Source: Candidatus Rokuibacteriota bacterium
GTDB lineage: Bacteria > JAUVQV01
Assembly (NCBI GenBank): GCA_030609125.1
Contig: JAUWCW010000061.1
Location: forward strand, 1 to 9,033
Reading direction: 5' to 3'
Length of the DNA stretch: 9,033 nucleotides
Shown in pieces: positions 1-8,523 of the stretch (the stretch's first letter is position 1; every line of letters starts with the position of its first letter). The translations under genes and the position numbers were made by a program. The notes under the pieces were generated by a model, which searched no databases, had not been told where the DNA came from, and saw nothing but the letters and a program-made list of their open reading frames with translations.

Positions 1-6
1 TATAGT
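1..6 (+). promoter_or_regulatory. possible -10 box at the window edge
   Basis: TATAGT matches the sigma70 -10 consensus at five of six positions. It lies upstream of an A-rich leader, a hairpin and the ribosome binding site of the first gene. The matching -35 box would lie outside the window, so this is only a candidate. Confidence 0.25.
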
Positions 7-20
7 GAAAAAAACGAAAA

Positions 21-38
21 ACAAGAAAAAGTTCTTGT
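21..38. repeat. 7-bp inverted repeat in the leader of the first operon
   Basis: ACAAGAA (21-27) and TTCTTGT (32-38) are perfect inverted copies separated by AAAG. The element lies between a possible -10 box at 1-6 and the ribosome binding site at 52-55. It could be an RNA hairpin in the 5' leader or a small operator. The AT-rich composition makes a chance palindrome possible. Confidence 0.4.
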
Positions 39-61
39 AACTATTAAAGGCAGGACAGCCT

Positions 62-682
62 GTGACACGGGTAACGTTTACCGAGGATGAAAAGAAGCAG
101 CCCTGGCTCCCCCTGGTTCTTGAGGCCTGCGCCGTCATCGACCAAGGGGTGGCAGAGGCGGTGGGGAGGGCCCGCAAGGCGACGGGGAAGGACCTTGCCT
201 GTCGCAGGGGCTGCGACATCTGCTGCCGCACCCAGCGCGACATTCCCGTCTATCCCCACGAGATGATGGGAATCTACTGGTACTGCACGGAGAAGATCAA
301 GCAGCCCACCAGAGAGGTCCTCCGGGTTCGGCTGGCGGAGAGGGGCCGCGGAGGTTCCTGCCCCTTTCTCGTGGACGGGGGCTGCATCGTTCATCCCCTC
401 CGTCCCACCGGCTGCCGCCAGTTCAACGTCTTCGGCAGCCCCTGCGCGGAGGGGGAAGACCCTTTTCACGCCAGGAGGGAGGACGTGGTCACCCCCGAGA
501 GGTCCTTTACGCAACGCGCCTTCAGGCTCGTTCTCTCCCTCTACGGTATCGACGACGCCTCCATGGGGGAGAAGGAGAAAAAGGCGGCGGCGGAGAGGGT
601 CGTCCACACCCAGGTGGTGAACCTGCAGACATTCGACTGGGGAAAGCTTGCGGAGAGGATGAGGGAGGCCCCCTCGTCATGA
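62..682 (+). CDS. YkgJ-family cysteine-cluster protein
   Basis: This 206-aa protein has the hallmark of the YkgJ/UPF0153 family (CxxCxxCC-type cluster), predicted to bind zinc or an iron-sulphur centre. Visible metal-ligand candidates are C47, C51, C54 and C55 (CRRGCDICC), then C100, C108 and C118, with C118 in a PLRPTGCR segment typical of the family, and C128. There is no signal peptide or membrane segment, so it should be cytoplasmic. The biochemical role of the family is not settled. The start is GTG: AGGA at 52-55 lies 6 nt upstream, and a stop (38-40) blocks any earlier start in this frame. Its TGA overlaps the next gene's ATG by 4 bp, so it is the first visible gene of an operon of four. 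Confidence 0.85.
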   Translation: MTRVTFTEDEKKQPWLPLVLEACAVIDQGVAEAVGRARKATGKDLACRRGCDICCRTQRDIPVYPHEMMGIYWYCTEKIKQPTREVLRVRLAERGRGGSCPFLVDGGCIVHPLRPTGCRQFNVFGSPCAEGEDPFHARREDVVTPERSFTQRAFRLVLSLYGIDDASMGEKEKKAAAERVVHTQVVNLQTFDWGKLAERMREAPSS

Positions 683-1578
683 AGCTCATCCTTCAGAAAG
701 GCACCCTTTGGCGGAAGGTCCTCGATGCCACCGCCGCGGCGACGGAGGGCGGATCGCTCCATCCCATCCCCACTCGCCTGGAGCACGTGGAGGAGGGAGG
801 TGTGCGGTTCATCGTTCGCGTCCTCACCGGCCGGCCCCGCAAGTACGAGGAGTCCTCGAGGGATGGCAACCCCTTTCTTCCCTATGACGAATCGCTTTTC
901 GTAGGGGAACTCACTGACACTCACGTATGCCTGCTGAACAAGTTCAACGTGGTGGAGCACCACCTGCTGGCGGTCACCAGGGAGTTCGAGGACCAGGAGG
1001 ACTATCTCACCGTGAGGGATTTCGCCGCCTTTCTCGCTGGACTGGCGGAGTTCGACTGCCTGGCCTTCTACAACGGAGGTGTGACTGCCGGCGCGAGCCA
1101 GCCTCACAGGCACCTCCAGTTTGTGGCCTTGCCGATGGATCCCGGGGGACCGGCCGTTCCCGTCGAGCCGCTGGTTGCCGGGAGTCTTCCCGCTCAGGGG
1201 CAGGTCGGGTCCTCCCCCTCCCTGCCGTTTCGCCACGCCCTTGCCCCGATGGATCCCGCTTGGATCGGCGATCCCTTGAGCGGCGCTCATGAGGCCCTGG
1301 GGCGCTACCACCGCATGCTCTGCGCGGCGGGAATGGAGAGAGGCGGCTCGCCCGCCCGGCAGCGTCAGAGCGGCCCTTACAATCTGCTGATCACCCGCCG
1401 GTGGATGCTCCTGGTGCCCCGCTCGGCCGAGTTCTTCAACGGGGCGTCGGTGAACGCCCTGGGTTTTGCCGGGGCGCTTCTCGTCAGGCACGAGGATCAG
1501 CTTCGGGATCTGAAGAGACGGGGCCCCATGACGGCCCTGCGGAGCGTAGCCTTCCCGAGGGAAGAGGGTGAGGCATGA
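679..1578 (+). CDS. Ap4A phosphorylase / ATP adenylyltransferase-like protein
   Basis: At 299 aa it has the usual length of the Apa1/Apa2 family, which splits diadenosine tetraphosphate with phosphate into ATP and ADP, or runs the reverse. Diagnostic segments are NKFNVVEHHLLAVT (87-100), REFEDQ (101-106), FYNGG (130-134) and the HIT-like active-site motif GASQPHRHLQ (138-147) with H143 and H145. The C-terminal YNLLITRRWMLLVPRS (234-249) matches the second conserved block (ATP_transf domain). It is soluble, with no signal peptide. The ATG overlaps the upstream stop (ATGA) and its own TGA overlaps the next start, which implies translational coupling. The true substrate (Ap4A, ADP-sulphate or another dinucleotide) cannot be read from sequence. 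Confidence 0.85.
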   Translation: MKLILQKGTLWRKVLDATAAATEGGSLHPIPTRLEHVEEGGVRFIVRVLTGRPRKYEESSRDGNPFLPYDESLFVGELTDTHVCLLNKFNVVEHHLLAVTREFEDQEDYLTVRDFAAFLAGLAEFDCLAFYNGGVTAGASQPHRHLQFVALPMDPGGPAVPVEPLVAGSLPAQGQVGSSPSLPFRHALAPMDPAWIGDPLSGAHEALGRYHRMLCAAGMERGGSPARQRQSGPYNLLITRRWMLLVPRSAEFFNGASVNALGFAGALLVRHEDQLRDLKRRGPMTALRSVAFPREEGEA

Positions 1579-2063
1579 AGATAGGGATCTTCTCGGACAC
1601 GCACGATGACAGGGAGGCTGTCTTGCGGGCGGTGGACCTGTTCAACTCCCGCCGCGTGGACAAGGTCATCCACGCCGGGGACTTCGCCACCGCCGATACC
1701 GTGGGGATCCTGAGTGGGCTCGAGGCTCCTTTCGGCGCCGTCCACGGCAATTGCGACACCGGCCTCATGCGCCCCGGCGTCTGGTGGGACGGGGGGGAGA
1801 TCCACCGGTCTCCCTGGCGGACCAGCCTGGGGGGCAAGAGGACGGTGGTCGTTCACGAGCACCACTCGGTGGAAAAACTCGCCGCCGGCGGTAAGTTTGA
1901 TCTCGTCATCTATGGCCATCTCCACGTGCCGGATGTGCGGACCGTGGGAGAGACCCTTGTTGTCAACCCGGGCAAGACGGCGCGCCAGCACCAGGGAAGG
2001 TCGACAGTCGCCCTCCTCGACACGGAGAACATGCACGTGCAGATCGTCGATCTCTTCCGGTGA
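1575..2063 (+). CDS. YfcE/MJ0936-type metallophosphoesterase
   Basis: This 162-aa protein is a complete single-domain calcineurin-like phosphoesterase, expected to use two divalent metals (often Mn) to cleave phosphodiesters in the cytoplasm. The metal ligands are in order: D8 and H10 (SDTHD), D36 (HAGD), N59 (GNCD, the YfcE-type variant of GNHD), H94 (VHEHH), and H115 and H117 (GHLH). NPG at 131-133 is the usual closing motif; the next residue is K rather than the common S. The ATG overlaps the upstream stop by 4 bp, with a purine-rich GAGGGTGAGG just before it. Its position after an Ap4A-type enzyme suggests a role in nucleotide or cyclic-nucleotide turnover, but that is inference. Confidence 0.88.
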   Translation: MKIGIFSDTHDDREAVLRAVDLFNSRRVDKVIHAGDFATADTVGILSGLEAPFGAVHGNCDTGLMRPGVWWDGGEIHRSPWRTSLGGKRTVVVHEHHSVEKLAAGGKFDLVIYGHLHVPDVRTVGETLVVNPGKTARQHQGRSTVALLDTENMHVQIVDLFR

Positions 2064-2140
2064 GGGGGAAGGGGGCGGTGGAAAACGTCAAGCCAAAAAT
2101 CGCTGGCCCCACCTGTCTTTTTCCTGTAACCTTACAAATT

Positions 2141-2530
2141 ATGACGGAAAAGCACCGAATCCTCATAGTTGACGACGAGCCGGACCACCTGATGGCCCTG
2201 AAGATGATCTTCGAGAGGGAGGAGAGCCTCGAGGTTGTCACCGCCTCAGATACGGTGGAGGCGGAAAAGGAGTTGGGGAGGGGGGGGATAGACCTGATCC
2301 TTCTCGACATTGCTCTTCCGGGGGAGTCGGGGATCGACTTCGCTCACCGCCTCAAGGGGATGGATGGTTACAGGGACCTTCCCGTGATCGCCCTGTCGGC
2401 TTACCCTGAGGAGATCTGGAGGGACAGGGCTCTCGAGGCGGGATGTGTCGCGTTCATCTCCAAACCATCGGAACCTCTGACCATTCTTGAAGCGGTGAAG
2501 GCGATCGTCACGGAATCTCCCCAGGGGTGA
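2141..2530 (+). CDS. single-domain (CheY-like) response regulator
   Basis: From ATG 2141 the product is 129 aa, a receiver domain with no output domain. The acidic pocket is D11-D12-E13 (ILIVDDE), the phosphoacceptor is D56 (LILLDIALPG), the switch residues are S86 and Y88, and the conserved lysine is K108 (SKPSE). Such proteins work by protein-protein contact or as phosphorelay intermediates. In-frame GTG 2060 would add 27 residues and give a GTGA overlap with the upstream stop, like the other junctions of this operon. I prefer 2141 because receivers normally begin a few residues before the first beta strand. Neither start has a good ribosome binding site. No kinase is in the same operon; the hybrid kinase further downstream is one possible partner. 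Confidence 0.88.
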   Translation: MTEKHRILIVDDEPDHLMALKMIFEREESLEVVTASDTVEAEKELGRGGIDLILLDIALPGESGIDFAHRLKGMDGYRDLPVIALSAYPEEIWRDRALEAGCVAFISKPSEPLTILEAVKAIVTESPQG

Positions 2531-2663
2531 TCTGCCCGGACGTCAGAGTCCGCCCCCCGTGGTCCTTCAGGAACTCCTCGATCTCCATATCCCCCGCCAC
2601 CAGCAGGATTAGTGTACTCCCGGTCCTGTATGGTTCCTGCCGCTGCCTGGAAGTGGAGAGGTT
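2511..2663 (-). other. 51-codon open extension after the TAG of the repeat protein
   Basis: Past the TAG stop at 2666-2664 the same minus-strand frame stays open for 51 codons to a TGA at 2510-2508. The translation includes STLILLVAGDMEIEEFLKDH, which looks protein-like. It could be an eroded C-terminus, a read-through extension, or a 26-aa miniprotein starting at an internal ATG (26 codons before the TGA). A 51-codon open frame is unremarkable at this GC content, so chance is a serious alternative. It overlaps the last ~20 bp of the response regulator gene. Confidence 0.2.
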
Positions 2664-3116
2664 CTACTCCGTTGTCTCCTGGATCATGATGACTTCCTGC
2701 TTTCCCACGGCGAGAAAGCCGTATCGTTCCGGAGAGCTTACGAAACGGACGTCGCGGAGGTTGACGAAGCGCCGGACCTTGTTGAGTGAGGCCTGAAGGG
2801 TGCCGTCCCGGGGCACGAATACCTTACCCTTGAGGGTGCCAGCATGGTTTTTCAGGGTCACCGTCACGACGTGAAACTCGCCGCTCCGGGGACGGCTCCC
2901 GTCGTCCTCCCCTTCCTCGAGGGCCTCGAGATAGCTGATAGCGTCCTTGGCAACGATGATTTCGCTCTTCTCCTGTTTGACGCGAAGGAAGTCGTCGTGG
3001 GAGTTCAGGTAATCAGAGACGCGGAAGTGCGGAGGCGGGATGGCGAGGATACCGATGATCCTCTTGCCGGAAGCGTTGACACGAACCTTGACGAACTTCT
3101 TTGCCTGGGTATCCAT
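2664..3116 (-). CDS. hypothetical protein with two DUF6812-like tandem repeats
   Basis: The 150-aa product has no signal peptide or membrane segment. Its two halves look homologous. Repeat 1 (about 8-62) has G22, P27, LN at 37-38 and F43; repeat 2 (about 84-147) has G97, P102, LN at 111-112 and F117, with almost identical spacing. A charged linker (about 67-80) joins them. The pattern resembles small beta-rich DUF6812-type domains (recalled family, function unknown). It runs opposite to its neighbours: convergent with the response regulator and divergent from the lipoprotein. ATG 3116 is the only usable start, since a stop lies upstream with no ATG, GTG or TTG between. No clear Shine-Dalgarno is present, only a G8 run about 15 nt upstream. 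Confidence 0.72.
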   Translation of the reverse strand: MDTQAKKFVKVRVNASGKRIIGILAIPPPHFRVSDYLNSHDDFLRVKQEKSEIIVAKDAISYLEALEEGEDDGSRPRSGEFHVVTVTLKNHAGTLKGKVFVPRDGTLQASLNKVRRFVNLRDVRFVSSPERYGFLAVGKQEVIMIQETTE

Positions 3117-3176
3117 AGGAGCCGAGCGTTCCCCCCCCTCTCCTCTCTTAGTTTCCCCACAAATTTCCTCACGTCA

Positions 3177-3198
3177 AGAAGAAAGACAGAAGAAAGAC
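3177..3198 (+). repeat. perfect 11-bp tandem direct repeat between divergent genes
   Basis: AGAAGAAAGAC occurs twice with no gap (3177-3187 and 3188-3198). It lies in the 167-bp spacer between the divergent starts at 3116 (minus) and 3284 (plus). The period is about one helical turn, as expected for paired protein sites on one DNA face. A simple purine-rich duplication is the alternative. Confidence 0.6.
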
Positions 3199-3283
3199 GG
3201 GAGCCGGGATTTCTCGACAAGAGGGGCGGCAGCGGCGAATACGGGTGGAAGAAGAGGGGACGGTCTGGTATAAGGGTGTTTCG

Positions 3284-3727
3284 ATGAAAAACGCAGGGTT
3301 TTTCTGTCTGATTGCCGCGGCGGCCGTCCTGGCGTCCTGCGGCACCCGGGGGAGTGACGAGCCCGGGCGGGCGTACCGGGAAGAGGCGGGCAGCAAGGCC
3401 TTTTCCTTCACCGCCGGCGTGCAGCTGGCCGTTCCCAAAGGGTTTCCGACGGACGTCGCCCTCTACCCGGGAAGTGACTTGAAGATGGCGCAGAAGAGGT
3501 CGCCCGTGGACTTCACCGTCATCCTCGCCACGCCCGACCCTGCCTCCCGGGCGGAGGAGTTCTACCGGCGGACGATGTCCGAGGCGGGGTGGGAAAATAC
3601 CGGCGAGGCCGGGCTGGAAGGCCGGCGTTACCTGAGATACGAGAAGGCGGGAGAGGTGGTGGCGATCAGCGTCGATCCGGAAGAGGAGCGGACTGTCATC
3701 AGCATCGCGTACAGGAAAAGGTACTGA
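3284..3727 (+). CDS. small lipoprotein of unknown function
   Basis: From ATG 3284 the product is 147 aa. It begins with a lipoprotein signal: K2, a hydrophobic stretch (about 4-17) and lipobox LASC with the lipidated C19. The residue after the cysteine is G, so there is no inner-membrane retention Asp at +2. The mature part has a VPKGFPTDVALYPGSD segment, then a DP...EEFYRR...EAGW pattern seen in small periplasmic proteins of this bacterial group, and a basic C-terminus. No enzyme motif is visible. AAGGG at 3272-3276, 7 nt upstream, supports this start; an in-frame upstream start (3245) would add 13 residues before the signal peptide and is less likely. It appears to be a single-gene unit. 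Confidence 0.78.
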   Translation: MKNAGFFCLIAAAAVLASCGTRGSDEPGRAYREEAGSKAFSFTAGVQLAVPKGFPTDVALYPGSDLKMAQKRSPVDFTVILATPDPASRAEEFYRRTMSEAGWENTGEAGLEGRRYLRYEKAGEVVAISVDPEEERTVISIAYRKRY

Positions 3728-3903
3728 CCAGGACAACATCTATCTCCCCATCGAGAACCCTGATCTGCCCGCCGAGGCCAACTGTATCCACTTCGTATTC
3801 GACGACTCGAGAACGGACATGACCGCGAGGGCCGCCGGTTTGTGTGCTCCGGCCGGCCCCGTGCGGCGAACCTTTCACGTGAGATGATGACTGCCCGGGT
3901 TCC
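3728..3903. other. intergenic stretch without a convincing gene
   Basis: This is the first part of the 331-bp gap between the lipoprotein and the binding-protein gene. One frame (from 3726 to a TGA at 3885-3887) reads as plausible protein with GC-rich third positions, including IYLPIENPDLPAEA and CIHFVFDDSR. It has no ATG, GTG or TTG near its beginning and runs into the lipoprotein's frame-shifted 3' end. It may be a decayed gene remnant. No strong terminator is seen; a short GCCGG/CCGGC pairing around 3833-3856 has no T-run. Confidence 0.3.
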
Positions 3904-4008
3904 ATGACCGCCGTCACCATCGTGCTCGTCCTGACCGGGGCGGCCGTCATGGCCGAATCCATCAGGAGGGAGAAGACCATTCTGGAGCGCCTCGGCGGAG
4001 AGGATTGA
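3904..4008 (+). CDS. candidate 34-aa single-span membrane miniprotein
   Basis: The ORF encodes a 34-aa peptide: a hydrophobic segment (TAVTIVLVLTGAAVMA, residues 2-17) followed by a charged, helix-prone tail (ESIRREKTILERLGGED). By the positive-inside rule the tail would be cytoplasmic. The ATG overlaps the TGA of a short preceding frame (ATGA at 3904-3907), and no Shine-Dalgarno is evident. Its stop lies inside the -35 box of the downstream promoter. The amphiphilic layout looks non-random, but the ORF is too short to exclude chance. It matches no family I recognise. Confidence 0.35.
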   Translation: MTAVTIVLVLTGAAVMAESIRREKTILERLGGED

Positions 4009-4033
4009 CAGGGGCCGTTCCGGGCGTTACAAA
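4005..4033 (+). promoter_or_regulatory. sigma70-type promoter for the binding protein-kinase operon
   Basis: A consensus -35 TTGACA (4005-4010) is followed after exactly 17 bp by TACAAA (4028-4033), matching four of six -10 positions. Transcription would start near 4040, about 20 nt before the ATG at 4059. This also rules out the TTG at 4005 as the gene's start. The 13-mer GGATTGACAGGGG containing the -35 box recurs at 8468-8480. Confidence 0.65.
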
Positions 4034-4058
4034 TGAACGAGGTCCGGGGGTTGAGGGC

Positions 4059-5206
4059 ATGGCCATAACCGCTTTCTACGCAAGATCTTTTCACGCGCGA
4101 CTGCTGCACTGCGCTGCGGCCGTCTGCATGTTCGCCCTCACGGCGCTTTTGGCGGGATGCGGAGAGCGGGAGCCGGTGAGAATCGGCTTTTCCGGCGGGC
4201 TCTCCGGCCGCGTTGCCGACCTGGGAATTGATGGCCGCAACGGGGCGATTCTGGCTGTGGAGACGAAAAACGAATCCGGGGGAATTCACGGCCGGACGGT
4301 GGAGCTCATTGTGCGGGACGACAGGCAGGATCGGGAGACGGCAGTCGCCGTCGACCGGGAGCTGGTCGGGCTCGGGGTGGAAGCCATCCTGGGGCACATG
4401 ACCAGCTCCATGAGCATGGCAGCGGTTCACGTCGTCAACGGGAGCGCTGCCGTCATGGTGAGTCCCACCACGACGACCACCTATCTTTCCGGGAACGACG
4501 ACAGCTTCTTCCGCGTCATCGCGACGACGAAGGAGTATGCCTCCAAGATGGCCCGCTACCTGAAAAAGGAGCGCGGCCTCGAGGCGGTTACGGCCGTTTA
4601 CGACCGCGGCAACAGGGCGTACACCGAGAGCTGGTTCGAGGATTTCAGGAAGGAGTTCCTCTCCCTCGGAGGTCTGATAGTACACGTTGAGACTTTCCGG
4701 TCCGGTCCGGGGGTCCATTTTATCGACCTGGCCGAGGCGGCCCTCGCTTCCGGCGCGGAAGGGCTGATCGTCATCGCCAGCGCCATGGACACGGCCATGA
4801 TCTGTCAGCAGGTCCGGAAGATGGGGAGCAATATCACCATCGCCGCTGCCGAGTGGGCGGCGACGGAGAGGCTTGCGGACCTGGGAGGATCGGCGGTGGA
4901 GGGGATCGTCGTCTCACAGTTCTTTGACCGGGAGAGCACGGAAGAGGGCTTCACCTCCTTCCGCAGGATGTACAGGGAGCGTTTCGGAGGGGAGCCGGGC
5001 TTCGCCGCCGTCAATGCCTACGATGCCGCGACGGTGGTGATGAAGGCCGTCGAGCTCAGGGAGGAGGGAGAATCCCTGAAAGAAACCATCCTGAGGGTCG
5101 GCACCTTTGAGGGCATTCAGGGACCGGTGACGATTGACCGGTACGGTGACGCGCAGCGCAAAACCTTCATCACCACCATCGAGGGCGGCCGGTTCAAGGT
5201 GCTCGA

Positions 5207-5210
<4 letters not shown>
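4059..5210 (+). CDS. LivK-like periplasmic binding lipoprotein, probable sensor partner
   Basis: The 383-aa product has an N-terminal signal with a hydrophobic core (about 19-32) and lipobox LLAGC, lipidated at C34. The rest is a type I periplasmic binding fold of the branched-chain amino acid group: PVRIGFSGGLSG after the cysteine, AVETKNESGGIHGR, a TSSMSMA ligand loop (115-121), SPTTTTTYLSGNDDSFFRV (136-153 region) and NAYDAATVV (319-327). These proteins bind amino acids or other small ligands outside the inner membrane. No permease or ATPase gene follows; the stop overlaps the start of a Cache-domain hybrid kinase (GTGA). A sensory rather than transport role is therefore likely. ATG 4059 is chosen because it lies downstream of the 4005-4033 promoter; its Shine-Dalgarno is weak. 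The ligand is unknown. Confidence 0.85.
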
Positions 5211-7785
<2,575 letters not shown>

Positions 7786-7789
<4 letters not shown>

Positions 7790-8487
7790 TCTCTCCTCCC
7801 CGTTGGGAGAAGATCGACACCGTTCTTCTCGACATGGACGGGACCCTCCTGGATCGGTATTTCGATGACCATTTCTGGCTGGAGCACGTCCCCGGGGAGT
7901 ACGCCCGCCTGCGGGGAATGGCCCTGGAGGACGCAAAGAAAGAGCTTTTCGAGAAGTACCGTTCTCAGGAGGGCACCCTGAACTGGACCGACCTCGACTA
8001 CTGGTCGGAGAGACTCGGCCTGGACATCCCCACCCTCAAAAGACAGGTCGATCACCTCATCGCCGTTCACCCCGGTGTCACGGAATTCCTGGAGGCCCTG
8101 CGCCGCTCGGGGCGGGCGGTCTGGCTGGTGACAAATGCCCACAGCAAGACGCTGGAGCTGAAGATGGAAAAGACGGCGCTGGCCGGAAAATTCAGCCGCA
8201 TCTTCACCTCCCGGCAGATCGGCTTCCCGAAGGAGGAGGTCCGGTTCTGGGAGGAGCTGAGGGACCGGGCCCCCTTCGAGCCGGGGAGGGCGCTCCTTGC
8301 GGACGACACCCTCGAGGTCCTCGAGGCGGCCGCCGCTTTCGGGCTCGCTTTTCTCGTCCAGGTGGCGCGGTTCAGCAGCGTCCGCGCACCGGAGCACTCG
8401 GAGAGGTTCTTTTCCATCGAAGGCTTTCGGGAGATTATGCCGCTTCCCCGGGGAAACGGGGCGGGGCGGATTGACAGGGGAGAATAA
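7786..8487 (+). CDS. yrfG: YrfG-type HAD hydrolase (GMP/IMP nucleotidase)
   Basis: The 233-aa HAD-superfamily protein shows D16/D18 (LLDMDGTLLD) as nucleophile and acid/base, T116-N117 (motif II), K149 (GFPKEE, motif III) and D173/D174 (LLADDT, motif IV). Long segments match recalled E. coli YrfG, a GMP/IMP 5'-nucleotidase, especially DTVLLDMDGTLLD, FDDHFWLEHVP and TLNWTDLDYWSERLGLDI. Length is close to YrfG's (about 220 aa). It is soluble. The ATG overlaps the kinase stop (ATGA) with no clear Shine-Dalgarno, so its translation should depend on the kinase. Placing a purine nucleotidase in a sensor operon is unusual and may hint at a purine-related signal, but that is speculation. Confidence 0.85.
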
Positions 8488-8499
8488 ATATTACAATAT
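8471..8499 (+). promoter_or_regulatory. candidate promoter for the downstream sensor gene
   Basis: A consensus TTGACA (8471-8476) overlaps the end of the nucleotidase gene and leads into a very AT-rich stretch. Possible -10 boxes are TACAAT (8492-8497, 15-bp spacer) and CAATAT (8494-8499, 17-bp spacer); the exact one is unclear. The -35 context GGATTGACAGGGG is identical to that of the promoter at 4005. Confidence 0.45.
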
Positions 8500-8510
8500 A
8501 CATAATGTAT
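8498..8510. promoter_or_regulatory. 13-bp palindrome, possible operator
   Basis: ATACAT-A-ATGTAT is a perfect 6-bp inverted repeat around one base. It sits at or just downstream of the candidate -10 region, where a repressor site would act. AT-richness makes chance palindromes more likely, so this is tentative. Confidence 0.35.
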
Positions 8511-8523
8511 GAAAAGGATAATA

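Noticed and set aside
541-1491. 316-codon minus-strand open frame
   Set aside because: It is antisense to the YkgJ-like and Ap4A-phosphorylase-like genes, which have recognisable motifs and coupled starts.
2537-2552. Hairpin CGGAC/GTCCG between convergent genes as terminator
   Set aside because: The stem is only 5 bp and no T-run follows on either strand.
2527-2796. Plus-strand open frame after the response regulator
   Set aside because: The translation is Ser/Arg-rich and lacks family features. It lies antisense to the repeat protein's C-terminus.
3266-3274. Extended -10 (TGGTATAAG) before the lipoprotein
   Set aside because: It overlaps the Shine-Dalgarno AAGGG and would place the transcript start within a few bases of the ATG. 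No -35 partner is seen.
4005-4058. TTG 4005 as the start of the binding-protein gene
   Set aside because: The TTG is part of a TTGACA/TACAAA promoter, and the extra 18 residues would precede the lipoprotein signal. ATG 4059 fits better.
3699-4718. 339-codon minus-strand open frame opposite the binding-protein gene
   Set aside because: It is antisense to a clear LivK-like gene for most of its length. Its translation shows no family motif, and such shadows are common at high GC.
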